A stretch of DNA of 23,111 bases from NCBI GenBank assembly GCA_903866285.1, contig CAIPMZ010000137.1, positions 1-23,111 of the forward strand, read 5' to 3'. Numbering within the stretch: the first letter of the stretch is position 1; each line of letters opens with the position of its first letter. The DNA comes from an uncultured bacterium (GTDB taxonomy: Bacteria > Patescibacteriota > Minisyncoccia > Moranbacterales > GWC2-37-73). The notes beneath the pieces were generated by a model. The model was not told the DNA's origin, made no database searches, and saw only the letters and a program-made list of their open reading frames with translations. The position numbers and the translations under genes are program-made. Below, piece by piece: positions 6,404 to 14,266 of the stretch.

Positions 6404-6946
6404 ATGAAATCTCTCCAATTGTTAAAAATCTTGTTTTTTGGGCCGCGGGTGACTGAAAGTGAAAAGAAAATAATGGATTTTCCTCAAGACGCGGTTTTTG
6501 AGGAAGTTGGACGCCAAGTGGCCGAGGTGGTAAAAAACCTTTATGGTGGGCGTTCGCTTCGCATTCGGGCAGTTGATGGGGGCTCTTCTAATGCCGAAGA
6601 AATCGAGCTGACGGCCTTAAATAACGCTTATTATGATATCGACCGCTTTGGGCTTTCTTTTGTGGCCTCTCCGCGCCATGCGGATCTGCTTTTTGTCACT
6701 GGGCCAATAACGCGTAACCTGGAAACAGCGGTGCGCACGACTTATGAGGCTGCGCCTCAGCCATGCCTGGTGGTGGCTATTGGCGACGGCGCTTGCGATG
6801 GTGGAATTTGGAAGGATTCTTACGCCGTAGTTGGGGGTGTAGATAAGGTAATTCCTGTGGATATTAGAATCCCTGGTGATCCGCCGACCCCGACGGAAAT
6901 TTTGCGCGGAGTTCTGCAGGCCCTTAAACAGCAAAAAACTAATTAA
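6404..6946 (+). CDS. hyfI: HyfI/NuoB-like small subunit lacking all Fe-S ligands
   Basis: 180 residues of the NuoB/HycG/HyfI family, the small subunit that normally holds the [4Fe4S] cluster next to the catalytic site. Conserved parts are clear: ALNNAYYDIDRFGLSFVASP (71-90), RHADLLFVTGPITRN (91-105), SYAVVGGVDKVIPVDIRIPG (139-158) and PPTPTEIL (160-167). All four expected cluster cysteines are gone: the CxxC of the GSCNGCE-type motif is Ser62/Glu65, the GDCA-type cysteine is Gly129, and the PGCPP cysteine is Asp159. The only cysteines left, C121 and C131, are off-position. The rest is too well conserved for a pseudogene. It lies 5 bases before the HyfB-like gene, so the two are co-transcribed. 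Inference: an assembly or structural subunit without electron transfer. Confidence 0.88.
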   Translation: MKSLQLLKILFFGPRVTESEKKIMDFPQDAVFEEVGRQVAEVVKNLYGGRSLRIRAVDGGSSNAEEIELTALNNAYYDIDRFGLSFVASPRHADLLFVTGPITRNLETAVRTTYEAAPQPCLVVAIGDGACDGGIWKDSYAVVGGVDKVIPVDIRIPGDPPTPTEILRGVLQALKQQKTN

Positions 6947-6951
6947 AGCTT

Positions 6952-8955
6952 ATGACGATAAATTATATAGCGTATGGTCTGTTTGCCTATTTTCTGGGAC
7001 TGATTTTTTCAGCCGGGTTTGCTTTGTTTGGAGGGCAGTGGAAAAAGTCGGTCCAACTTTTTGTGCTTTCAAATCTGATCGGTTTTTTAGCTGGCGCGCT
7101 TTATTTATTTAATTTTCCAACGGAAGAAATAATCCTACTAAAAGTCGTTTGGTTTTTTCAATTTTCGCCAGTGCTAAATTTACTTTCGGCTATTTTCTTT
7201 ACTCTTATCAGTTTAGTGGCTGGCTTGGTTGGGGTTTATAGTTTGCGCTACTTAGAACTTTACAGTGAAACTTATAGTCCAACGCTAACTCAATTTCTGA
7301 TTGTGGTTTTTGTTTTTGGGATGCAAGGCGTCCTGCTGGCTAATAATACTTTTTCATTCTTGGCTTTTTGGGAAGTGATGTCGATTGCTTCTTTCTTTTT
7401 AGTTTTCGCGGATAGGCAGGAGAAATCGCTGAAAGCGGCTTTCCTTTATTTTGTGATGACTCATTTGGGCGCTTCGGCGATTTTAGGCGGTTTTCTAATT
7501 TTAGGTAATGGCTCCTTACTTTTCAATTTAGCTGATATTGGAATCGTTTCGCAAGGTCTATCGGAAGCGTCATTGGCTTTAGCTTTTCTATTATTTTTAT
7601 TTGGTTTTGGGAGTAAAGCGGGGCTAGTACCTTTCCACGTTTGGCTACCAGAAGCTCACCCTCAGGCGCCAAGCAATGTTTCAGCGCTAATGTCAGGCCT
7701 GATGCTTAAAGTGGCAGTGTATGGTTTCATCCGCGTGGCGTTTGCGCTGACGGGTTTGCCGAGCTGGGCAGGTTTAGTTGTGATTATCTTGGGTCTTTTG
7801 TCTGCAGTGGTGGGCGTTATTCACGCGGTCATCGAAAGAGATCTAAAGCGCACCTTTGCTTTTAGCAGTATTGAAAATCTAGGAATTATTTTTACGATGT
7901 TGGGCGCAGCGCTTTATTTGTTAGCTCAAAGTAGCGAACTTGGCATAATTGCGATTGCTAATATTATTTTAGTTTTTGCAATTATTCATGTGGCTAGTCA
8001 TGCTTTCTTTAAAACGGCTCTTTTCTTAAGTAGTGGGGTCATCCTTAATCGTTTCCACTCCGGAAATTTAGAGTTTATGGGCGGCTTGGCTAAGGTCGCG
8101 CCATTTTTTTCCTTTGCTTTTCTGCTAGCAATCATCGGCTCTTTACCACTTCCGCCCTTTGGGACTTTTTACGGAGAGTGGGGCTTTATTCAAAACATTG
8201 TGGCTTTTCTGCATAGCTCGGAGCTTAAAACCGAAGTTGCTATCGTCCTGATTATCGTACTTTCAATCAGCGGCTTGGTTAGTGGCTTGGCAGTTTTTGC
8301 GATGATAAAAACTTTTGGCATTTCGATGTTGGGTCTGCCTCGTCAGAAAAAGCTTGAAAAGCTTAGTGAAAAAGCAGATTGGCTGCTGACTTTCCCAATT
8401 TTAATTTTGGCGCTCGGGGTTTTGTTTTTAGGATTTTTTGCAAGGGCGCTTGTAAACTTTCTTAATGTTAACGCTCAGCTCCTGACAGGCAAAGTTGTCG
8501 GGGAGAGCCTGGTGGTTACGAGCCAACTTTCTTCGGTGGTGGTTTTTGTTTTTCCCGTTATTTTAACCGCCGTTGTGTATTTAGTTTATGGCTATTTTGT
8601 CAAAGCTAATGCTGAGCGAAAATATCAAACTTGGGATTGCGGACAGCCGATTAATGAGACAATGGAATATAGTGCGACGGCTTTTACGGCGCCGATTCGT
8701 TTTTTCTTTACGCCTTTGATTAAAAGGCATAAGCGTTTTGAATCGCAACCAGTAGTAATAACTAATGCTTGGATTAGACAATATGCTTTTGCTTTGTCTT
8801 TTGATTCAATTTGGAGGCAGCGGCTGTACCAACCGATTGTCGCTACCCTGCATTTTTTTGCGGAAAAAATTAAAGTTATTCAGGGTGGCCGGATTCAATA
8901 TTATCTCCTTTTTGTCCTGGGAACTTTAATTGGCGCTTTAATTATCTTTTTATAA
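6952..8955 (+). CDS. hyfB: HyfB/NuoL-like proton-channel subunit
   Basis: A large polytopic membrane protein (667 residues) of the antiporter-like family (HyfB, HycC, NuoL, MrpA). The channel residues are present: Glu141 in TM5 (LAFWEVMS), Lys222 in TM7 (GFGSKAGLVPFHVWLPEAHP), Lys253 in TM8 (GLMLKVAVYGFIR), and the broken helix with ASHAFFKTALF (Lys354). The C-terminal region (TWDCGQP...EYSATAFTAPI, about 570-600) is typical of HyfB/HycC rather than NuoL. A final membrane segment (about 648-667) closes the protein. It is 5 bases after the HyfI-like gene and 5 bases before the HyfC-HyfE fusion, in one operon. Role: ion translocation. Related DabB and MrpA proteins have the same fold, but the neighbours identify a hydrogenase-4-like complex. 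Confidence 0.93.
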   Translation: MTINYIAYGLFAYFLGLIFSAGFALFGGQWKKSVQLFVLSNLIGFLAGALYLFNFPTEEIILLKVVWFFQFSPVLNLLSAIFFTLISLVAGLVGVYSLRYLELYSETYSPTLTQFLIVVFVFGMQGVLLANNTFSFLAFWEVMSIASFFLVFADRQEKSLKAAFLYFVMTHLGASAILGGFLILGNGSLLFNLADIGIVSQGLSEASLALAFLLFLFGFGSKAGLVPFHVWLPEAHPQAPSNVSALMSGLMLKVAVYGFIRVAFALTGLPSWAGLVVIILGLLSAVVGVIHAVIERDLKRTFAFSSIENLGIIFTMLGAALYLLAQSSELGIIAIANIILVFAIIHVASHAFFKTALFLSSGVILNRFHSGNLEFMGGLAKVAPFFSFAFLLAIIGSLPLPPFGTFYGEWGFIQNIVAFLHSSELKTEVAIVLIIVLSISGLVSGLAVFAMIKTFGISMLGLPRQKKLEKLSEKADWLLTFPILILALGVLFLGFFARALVNFLNVNAQLLTGKVVGESLVVTSQLSSVVVFVFPVILTAVVYLVYGYFVKANAERKYQTWDCGQPINETMEYSATAFTAPIRFFFTPLIKRHKRFESQPVVITNAWIRQYAFALSFDSIWRQRLYQPIVATLHFFAEKIKVIQGGRIQYYLLFVLGTLIGALIIFL

Positions 8956-8960
8956 TTTTT

Positions 8961-10559
8961 ATGGGTCCATTATTTTCAACCTTTCTGCAAGCTATTTTCG
9001 TTCTTTCGATCGCGCCACTAGCCATGGGGCTGGTTAGATTTTTTAAAGCTCGCCTGCAAGGTCGCCACGGCGCATCGCCCTTACTACCGTATTACACTTT
9101 TGCAACGCTCTTTAAAAAACAGATGGTAATTTCAGATGTCACTTCTTGGATTTTTCGGGCAGTTCCTTTCGTAGTCCTTGCTAGTTGCGCAGTTTTAGCG
9201 TTTGTGCTGCCATTGCTTTTTACGGGTGGCAAGTTTGCTAGCCTGAGCGACTTTTTATTTGTGGCTGGGATGTTGATGTTGGGTTCAATTTTTTTGGTTT
9301 TGGGCGGACTTGATACGGGGAGCGCTTTTGGCGGGATGGGCTCTAGCCGTGAGATGACGATTGCTGCTTTAATTGAGCCAACGGTTATCATGATTTTTGT
9401 GGCAATGAGTTTTGTGAGTGGTACTTTTGCCATCGATGGGATGGTTGGCCAATCACTAATTTTTGCGCATCCTTATCTACTGCTCTCAGTCTTTGCTTTT
9501 CTGCTAGTGACCCTGGCGGAAAATGCTCGTTATCCAGTGGATAATCCTGCCACGCATTTGGAGCTGACGATGGTGCATGAAGCGATGATTTTGGAATACT
9601 CTGGACCTTATTTGGCCATGCTGGAATATGCTAGCGCGCTTAAATTAACGGTGTTTGCTATGTTACTGGCTAATTTTATTTTTCCGGCTAGCGTTTTTGC
9701 GGTGAGTGGACTTAGTTTTTTCTCGATTATTTTGGCTATTTTAATTGGGGTTTTAAAGGTGGTTATTACGATGGGCTTATTGGCTTTACTGGAATCGACT
9801 ATCGTCAAAATGCGTTTTTATCGCATGCAAGAATATATGTCAGTGGCTTTTTTTACTGCCTTGGCGGGGATGCTGATTGCGCTTTTCTCGGCCTTTATTA
9901 ATGTTGAACTTGAATATCCTGCTATCTTTGGAGCGCTGGCGGTATTTTTCGTCGTGCTTTTATTCGGTCGAGCGCGTAGTTTTGCGATGGTTAGATATTA
10001 CGCTTTTTCTTCGCTCTCTATTGCGGGCATCGCCCTGAGTTTATCTTTCCTATCTTCACCAGAAGAAAAACAGCACCTTTGGATTTTTGCGCTGGTTACT
10101 GTTTTAATTAAAGTAATCATGGTGCCATTTGTAATTAGGTATGCGCAACGCAAAAATAAGGATTTAATTAGTGCGCCCTCTTTTCTAAAGCCCACTTCGA
10201 GTTATTTTGTAATCGTGGCTATTTTGGGGGTAACTTTGTTTATTATGAAAAATACGCCGATTATTGGGGTAGTTTCGTCGGATACTTTGCTTTACGTTTC
10301 GATTGCTCTAACTGGTATCGGCCTAGCTACGATGATTATTCATCGCAATATCTTATCTCAAATTTTGGGTCTACTGATTTTGGAAAATGGCGTTACGGTC
10401 TTTACCTTAGTGACGGTAAAATCTTTGCCGCTGGTAATTGAGCTGGGCGTTTTTGTGATTATCGTGGCTAGCGCTTTTATTTTATCTGTTTTAGGTTTGC
10501 GAATTAGGGAATTTCATGGCTCCTCTGATACGGAAGAGTTGCGCAATTTGACTGAGTAA
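8961..10559 (+). CDS. hyfC-hyfE: HyfC (NuoH-like) - HyfE fusion membrane subunit
   Basis: Two subunits in one 532-residue frame. Residues 1 to about 315 match HyfC/HycD/NuoH, the subunit anchoring the hydrophilic arm: LLPYYTFATLFKK (41-53), GMGSSREMTIAALIEPTV (125-142) and the key acidic stretch AENARYPVDNPATHLELTM followed by VHEAMILEYSG (186-215). Residues from about 320 to 532 match HyfE: a KVIMVPFVIRYA segment, HRNILSQILGLLILENG (461-477), LPLVIELGVFVI (489-500), and the tail RIREFHGSSDTEELRNLTE. In E. coli hyfC and hyfE are separate genes with hyfD between them. No internal stop or restart is evident at the junction. No separate HyfD gene is found in the window. Confidence 0.9.
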   Translation: MGPLFSTFLQAIFVLSIAPLAMGLVRFFKARLQGRHGASPLLPYYTFATLFKKQMVISDVTSWIFRAVPFVVLASCAVLAFVLPLLFTGGKFASLSDFLFVAGMLMLGSIFLVLGGLDTGSAFGGMGSSREMTIAALIEPTVIMIFVAMSFVSGTFAIDGMVGQSLIFAHPYLLLSVFAFLLVTLAENARYPVDNPATHLELTMVHEAMILEYSGPYLAMLEYASALKLTVFAMLLANFIFPASVFAVSGLSFFSIILAILIGVLKVVITMGLLALLESTIVKMRFYRMQEYMSVAFFTALAGMLIALFSAFINVELEYPAIFGALAVFFVVLLFGRARSFAMVRYYAFSSLSIAGIALSLSFLSSPEEKQHLWIFALVTVLIKVIMVPFVIRYAQRKNKDLISAPSFLKPTSSYFVIVAILGVTLFIMKNTPIIGVVSSDTLLYVSIALTGIGLATMIIHRNILSQILGLLILENGVTVFTLVTVKSLPLVIELGVFVIIVASAFILSVLGLRIREFHGSSDTEELRNLTE

Positions 10560-10583
10560 AGGAAATTCGAATTTTTATAAGTT

Positions 10584-10690
10584 ATACCAACTTAACTTAA
10601 TTAGTTGTAATTTGCTATCCCGGAGCTAAGCTCCGAATCGGAGCTTAGCTCCTTCGTAAGCCAGCTTTGATGTTTAAGTTAATTCCGCAT
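10584..10690. mobile_element. MITE-like element A, between hyfC-hyfE and hyfF
   Basis: The left end ATACCAACTTAACTTAATTA to base 10618 matches 31 of 35 bases of the reversed element at 17548-17633. The right end TTAAGTTAATT is a partial inverted copy of the left end. The centre holds the doubled palindrome 10622-10652. There is no coding capacity. It interrupts an otherwise tightly packed operon. Confidence 0.6.
10622..10652. repeat. Nested palindrome within MITE-like element A
   Basis: GGAGCTAAGCTCCG (10622-10635) and CGGAGCTTAGCTCC (10639-10652) are perfect 14-bp inverted repeats around AAT. Each arm is itself a palindrome (GGAGCT..AGCTCC). In RNA it would form a very stable hairpin inside the operon message; there is no T-run after it. 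Confidence 0.8.
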
Positions 10691-10747
10691 AAAAAAGGAT
10701 ATTTCGAAAATAAATTTAAAATAATTTTAGCAAAATAATTAATTCAT

Positions 10748-12226
10748 ATGACTCCAATTATCACAATCATTTTAATTTTAGGGGCTAGTGCCTGCGCAAT
10801 TTTTCTGAAAAAAGAAAAAGAAGTTTTACGCAGTACCTTACTGCTATCCATATTGGGAAGTCTTTCGGTTTTCGCAATCGCCTTGCCCGTGCTTTTTAAT
10901 GTCGCTAGTAGTTGGCATAGTTCCGTTTGGCTTTTGGACGGCTTTTCGGCTTTGATGGCGTCGCTAGTAGCCTTTGTTTATTTAGCAGCCTCCTTGGTTA
11001 GCTTCCGTTATATCGGCCACGAATATAAGGAACGGATAATTTCTTTAGCGGATTTAAAATTATATTTTACACTATTTCATCTTTTTGCGCTGTGTATGAT
11101 TTTAACCGTGCTGGCTAATAATTCTTTAATGCTCTGGATGGCACTGGAGGGCACGACGCTTTCCTCGACCTTTTTAGTGGGACTTTATCGTAAAAAAACT
11201 TCAGCTGAAGCTGCTTGGAAATATATTATTATTTGTTCAACGGGAATCAGCTTGGGCTTATTGGGAATTTTACTTTTTAGTTATGGCTCTTCGCTCGGCG
11301 GAGTTGGTGGGGGAGAGATCTTTACTTTGACGGCCCTTTTCCAAAATGCCCATTTAATTTCTCCGGAAATTGTAAAGTGGGGTTTTGTTTTCTTGTTCGT
11401 GGGTTTTGGGGCAAAACTTGGTTTGGTGCCGATGCATATTTGGTTGGCGGATGCGCACAGTAACGCACCGTCACCAATCTCCGGTTTATTTTCTGGAATT
11501 TTGCTGAACATTGCGCTCTATGGAATTATTCGCTTTAGATTTATTACGGACCTAGCACTTGGCAGTAGCGCCTGGACAAGTCAACTCTTTTTATTTTTTG
11601 GTTTTATTTCAATTTTACTGCCAGCTTTGATGATGTTGGTACAAAGTAATTATAAACGAATGCTCGCTTATTCGAGCGTTGAGCATATGGGCTTGATTAC
11701 TTTTGCCTTGGGACTTTCACCGCTGGGTATGCTAGCTAGCGTGATTCATATGATTGGACACACCCTGACAAAATCAATGTTGTTTTTTGGGGCGGGCGAA
11801 ATTTTAATTAATTATAAAACTACCCAAACAAGCGAGATAAAAGGTTTAATGAAAAGGGCGCCGTATACCGCAACCTTATTTTTACTGGGAATTTTAGCAA
11901 TTATTGCTTTGCCACCTTCGGCTTTATTTGTGAGTGAATATATACTTTTCGCGACTGCCTTTGCTTTGCATCCAATTCTCTCGCTATTTATTTTGCTGGC
12001 GCTAAGTATCATTGCGTATGCGATGCTGAAAACAACCGTTGGGATGCTTTTTTCCGCTACTGAAAAAGAGCAAGTGCCAGTAAAAGAGCGGTGGAATATT
12101 ACGCATTGGGTGATGGCAACGCAGCTAGTTTTAATTATTGGTCTGACTTTCTTTTTGTCCTCAAACAATGGCTTTCAATTTATCAATAGCATTGCGAAAG
12201 ATACGGTTTATATCGTAAAGCAATAA
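10748..12226 (+). CDS. hyfF: HyfF-like proton-channel subunit
   Basis: A second antiporter-like membrane subunit (492 residues, about 14 helices). Channel residues: Glu134 in TM5 (LWMALEGTTLSS), Lys223 in TM7 (GFGAKLGLVPMHIWLADAHS), and His338/Lys342 in the broken helix (MIGHTLTKSMLFFGAGE). TM8 has Asn254 (ILLNIALYGIIR) where NuoL/M have Lys; an Asn here is usual for HyfF. It therefore fits HyfF better than NuoM/N. It follows the HyfC-HyfE gene after 188 bases filled by a MITE-like element. No Shine-Dalgarno sequence precedes the ATG. With HyfB it gives two antiporter-like channels for the complex. Confidence 0.92.
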   Translation: MTPIITIILILGASACAIFLKKEKEVLRSTLLLSILGSLSVFAIALPVLFNVASSWHSSVWLLDGFSALMASLVAFVYLAASLVSFRYIGHEYKERIISLADLKLYFTLFHLFALCMILTVLANNSLMLWMALEGTTLSSTFLVGLYRKKTSAEAAWKYIIICSTGISLGLLGILLFSYGSSLGGVGGGEIFTLTALFQNAHLISPEIVKWGFVFLFVGFGAKLGLVPMHIWLADAHSNAPSPISGLFSGILLNIALYGIIRFRFITDLALGSSAWTSQLFLFFGFISILLPALMMLVQSNYKRMLAYSSVEHMGLITFALGLSPLGMLASVIHMIGHTLTKSMLFFGAGEILINYKTTQTSEIKGLMKRAPYTATLFLLGILAIIALPPSALFVSEYILFATAFALHPILSLFILLALSIIAYAMLKTTVGMLFSATEKEQVPVKERWNITHWVMATQLVLIIGLTFFLSSNNGFQFINSIAKDTVYIVKQ

Positions 12227-12367
12227 TTTTAAATTTATAATTTTGAATTTCGAATAAAAGCCTAATGACAGAATGTTTGAAATTTTAGATAATTCAAAAT
12301 TGATTCAAAATTCATAATTCAAAATTAGAAATTTGTTAAATACCATTTTATTTTTTATAAAAAAAGT
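12227..12367. repeat. AT-rich degenerate inverted repeat, hyfF-hyfG spacer
   Basis: The left arm is AAATTTATAATTTTGAATTT plus CGAAT; the core is GCCTAATGACAGAATGTTTG; the right arm is ATTCAAAATTGATTCAAAAT plus TCATAATTCAAAATT. The core resembles that of the atpH-atpA spacer (CCGAATGAAATAATGTTTC). An A-rich stretch leads to the hyfG start. Confidence 0.65.
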
Positions 12368-13927
12368 ATGAATATAATAGAAATCATAAAGAATTTCCCG
12401 CAGGTTAAATTTGTCGACCAAAAACTGGATACTATTTCAGCAACTGTCAGCAGGGAAGACCTGGCCGAGGTGGCAACGAAATTAGTCAATGATTATGGGC
12501 TGACTTTGGCAACGCTTTTTGGAACTGACAATCGCCGGGAAAATCAAACTTATGGCGTGCAGGTTGTTTTTGGCAATGATACATCCCACGAGTGGCTTAA
12601 GCTTTCAGCGTCCATTCCAGAAAATGATCCGCGATATCCTTCAATCACGGCTACCGTTATGGCTGCTCATTGGTACGAGCGTTATTTGCAAGATATGTTT
12701 GGAATTACGGCCGTCGGCCATCCTGATCCGCGACGGCTTGTCAGTCACGAAAATATTCCCGAGGGAGCTTTTCCGCTGCGGAAAGATTTTGCATTAAGCA
12801 CAAAATTGGAAAAAGCTCACGTGGCTTATCCGATGCATCATGTTGCAGGCGAAGGGATTTTTGAAATTCCAGTTGGGCCGATTCACGCTGGGATTATTGA
12901 ACCAGGACATTTTCGTTTTAACGTGGCTGGCGAAAGAATTTTAACGCTAGAAGGAAAACTTTTCTTTACCCATAAAGGCGTCGAAAAATTATTAGAAGAT
13001 AAGACGGTTGCTGCGGGACTACCTTTTATTGAAAGACTTTCTGGGGATATGGCAGCTTCGCACGCGCTAGCTTTTGTGCAGGCGGTCGAAAAAATTTCAG
13101 CTTGTCAGGTTTCTGCTCGCGCCCAGTATCTGCGCACATTAATTTGCGAACTGGAAAGAATTACGATGCATATTCATGACCTGGCTAATATTGGCGGGAT
13201 GGGTACAGGTTATTCTTTTATTGCAGCTAATGGTTTTCGAATTAAGGAAAGGCTGATGCGACTTTCGAACGTAATTTTCGGTAATCGTTTTTGGCGCGGC
13301 GCTATTGTTCCAGGCGGTTTTGCACTTGATATTACCAATGAAAGACTTGAAAAAATTCTTTCAATCTCGAAGCTTGCTTGTAGTGAGATGCAGGGGATTG
13401 TCGCTCAAGCGCTAGCCTCGGATGGATTTTTGGAGCGTCTCCAAACCACGGGCGTGCTTCCGCTTGAAGCCGCTAAGGCTTTCGGCGCCTTGGGAATCGC
13501 TGCTCGCGCCTCTGGGCTTGATCGCGACGTTCGCAGGGATCATCCTTACGCAGCTTATGGGCAGTATCCGCTGGAGCTTGCCAAGGCTAGTAAAGGGGAC
13601 GTCCATGCTCGCTACTTAATTAGGCTTGATGAGCTGAAAGCTTCGCTGGCTCTAATTGAAAAAATAATTAAAAATATTCCTGCAGGTGAAATTAAAACTG
13701 CATTTGAAATTAAAAATGGTTTTGCGCTCGGGGCGGTTGAAGCTTGGCGGGGAGAAATTTTATGCGCCCTAGAAATTAAAAACGGAGTAATTGAGCGCTG
13801 TTTTCCGCGCGACCCATCCTTTTGTAACTGGGCCCTCTTTGGCATCATGGGTCCCGGCAATATCGTCCCAGATTTTCCCCTTATTAATAAATCTTTGAAT
13901 CTAAGTTATTCGGGAACAGACCTTTAG
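12368..13927 (+). CDS. hyfG: HyfG/NuoCD-like large subunit lacking all NiFe cysteines
   Basis: 519 residues: a NuoC-like domain (about 1-150, with HWYERYLQDMFGI, GHPDPRRLVSHE and GAFPLRKDF) fused to a NuoD/hydrogenase large-subunit domain (about 165-519, with GPIHAGIIEPGHFRFNVAGE and THKGVEKLLE). The N-terminal RxCGxC motif reads RLSGDM (223-228), so both cysteines are Ser225 and Met228. The C-terminal DPCxxC motif reads DPSFCN (482-487), so the cysteines are Ser484 and Asn487. No NiFe site can form. The following segment NIVPDFPLINKSLNLSYSG is well conserved, as in the Ehr-type hydrogenase relatives. It is the last gene of the cluster; a terminator follows at 14056-14079. Hydrogenase activity is excluded; the real reaction is unknown. 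Confidence 0.92.
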   Translation: MNIIEIIKNFPQVKFVDQKLDTISATVSREDLAEVATKLVNDYGLTLATLFGTDNRRENQTYGVQVVFGNDTSHEWLKLSASIPENDPRYPSITATVMAAHWYERYLQDMFGITAVGHPDPRRLVSHENIPEGAFPLRKDFALSTKLEKAHVAYPMHHVAGEGIFEIPVGPIHAGIIEPGHFRFNVAGERILTLEGKLFFTHKGVEKLLEDKTVAAGLPFIERLSGDMAASHALAFVQAVEKISACQVSARAQYLRTLICELERITMHIHDLANIGGMGTGYSFIAANGFRIKERLMRLSNVIFGNRFWRGAIVPGGFALDITNERLEKILSISKLACSEMQGIVAQALASDGFLERLQTTGVLPLEAAKAFGALGIAARASGLDRDVRRDHPYAAYGQYPLELAKASKGDVHARYLIRLDELKASLALIEKIIKNIPAGEIKTAFEIKNGFALGAVEAWRGEILCALEIKNGVIERCFPRDPSFCNWALFGIMGPGNIVPDFPLINKSLNLSYSGTDL

Positions 13928-14026
13928 TCAGGTCGTAGGAGTTAGCTTGTAGGTTGTAGTAACAATTAAAATATTAAAAATTGATGTTTTTTTATTTACT
14001 AATTCCTAACTCCTAATTCCTACCAA
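13928..14026. repeat. Degenerate inverted repeat after hyfG
   Basis: The left arm has GTCGTAGGAGTTAGCTTGTA and GGTTGTAGTAAC. The right arm has TTTACTAATTCCTAACTCCT and AATTCCTACCAAGC. The layout is the same as in the other spacers but built from different words. The rest of 13928-14266 holds a terminator, a promoter and a leader. Confidence 0.55.
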
Positions 14027-14055
14027 GCTGTCCTCAAGAGTTATCCACCCTCCAA

Positions 14056-14079
14056 ACCCGCCGCCCAGCGGGTCTTTTT
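14056..14079 (+). terminator. Intrinsic terminator closing the hydrogenase-like cluster
   Basis: Stem ACCCGC (14056-14061) with GCGGGT (14068-14073), loop CGCCCA, followed by a T-run at 14075-14079. It is the first convincing plus-strand terminator after the ATP synthase genes, so atp and hyf-like genes may share read-through transcription. Confidence 0.8.
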
Positions 14080-14149
14080 GCGTCTAAAAATGGCTTAAAA
14101 TAGGCAAAAAAGACATTTTATCAATTTTTGATATTCAGCAAAAAATAGC

Positions 14150-14178
14150 TTGACAAAGATGGCTTGGGAGAGTAAAGT
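14150..14178 (+). promoter_or_regulatory. Promoter of the carbonic-anhydrase-like gene
   Basis: TTGACA (14150-14155), a 17-base spacer, and TAAAGT (14173-14178). It predicts a leader of about 80 bases. Confidence 0.7.
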
Positions 14179-14251
14179 TTATAGTTGTATATGAACGCAT
14201 ATGCAGCTTGGTTTACTTAAAAAATAAATAGTTTTTTCAAAAAAAGATTAA

Positions 14252-14257
14252 AAGGAG
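14252..14257 (+). promoter_or_regulatory. Strong ribosome binding site AAGGAG
   Basis: AAGGAG nine bases before the ATG at 14267. It supports this start and is unusual here, as most genes in the window have no such site. Confidence 0.85.
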
Positions 14258-14266
14258 TAAATAAAA

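Noticed and set aside
12368..13927. Labelling the large subunit and its cluster as an active [NiFe] hydrogenase or NADH dehydrogenase
   Set aside because: All four NiFe cysteines and all four small-subunit cluster ligands are missing, and no NADH- or ferredoxin-binding subunit is present.
14041..14049. DnaA-box-like TTATCCACC, raising the idea of an origin near parAB
   Set aside because: A single imperfect box without a cluster or an AT-rich unwinding region is not enough.
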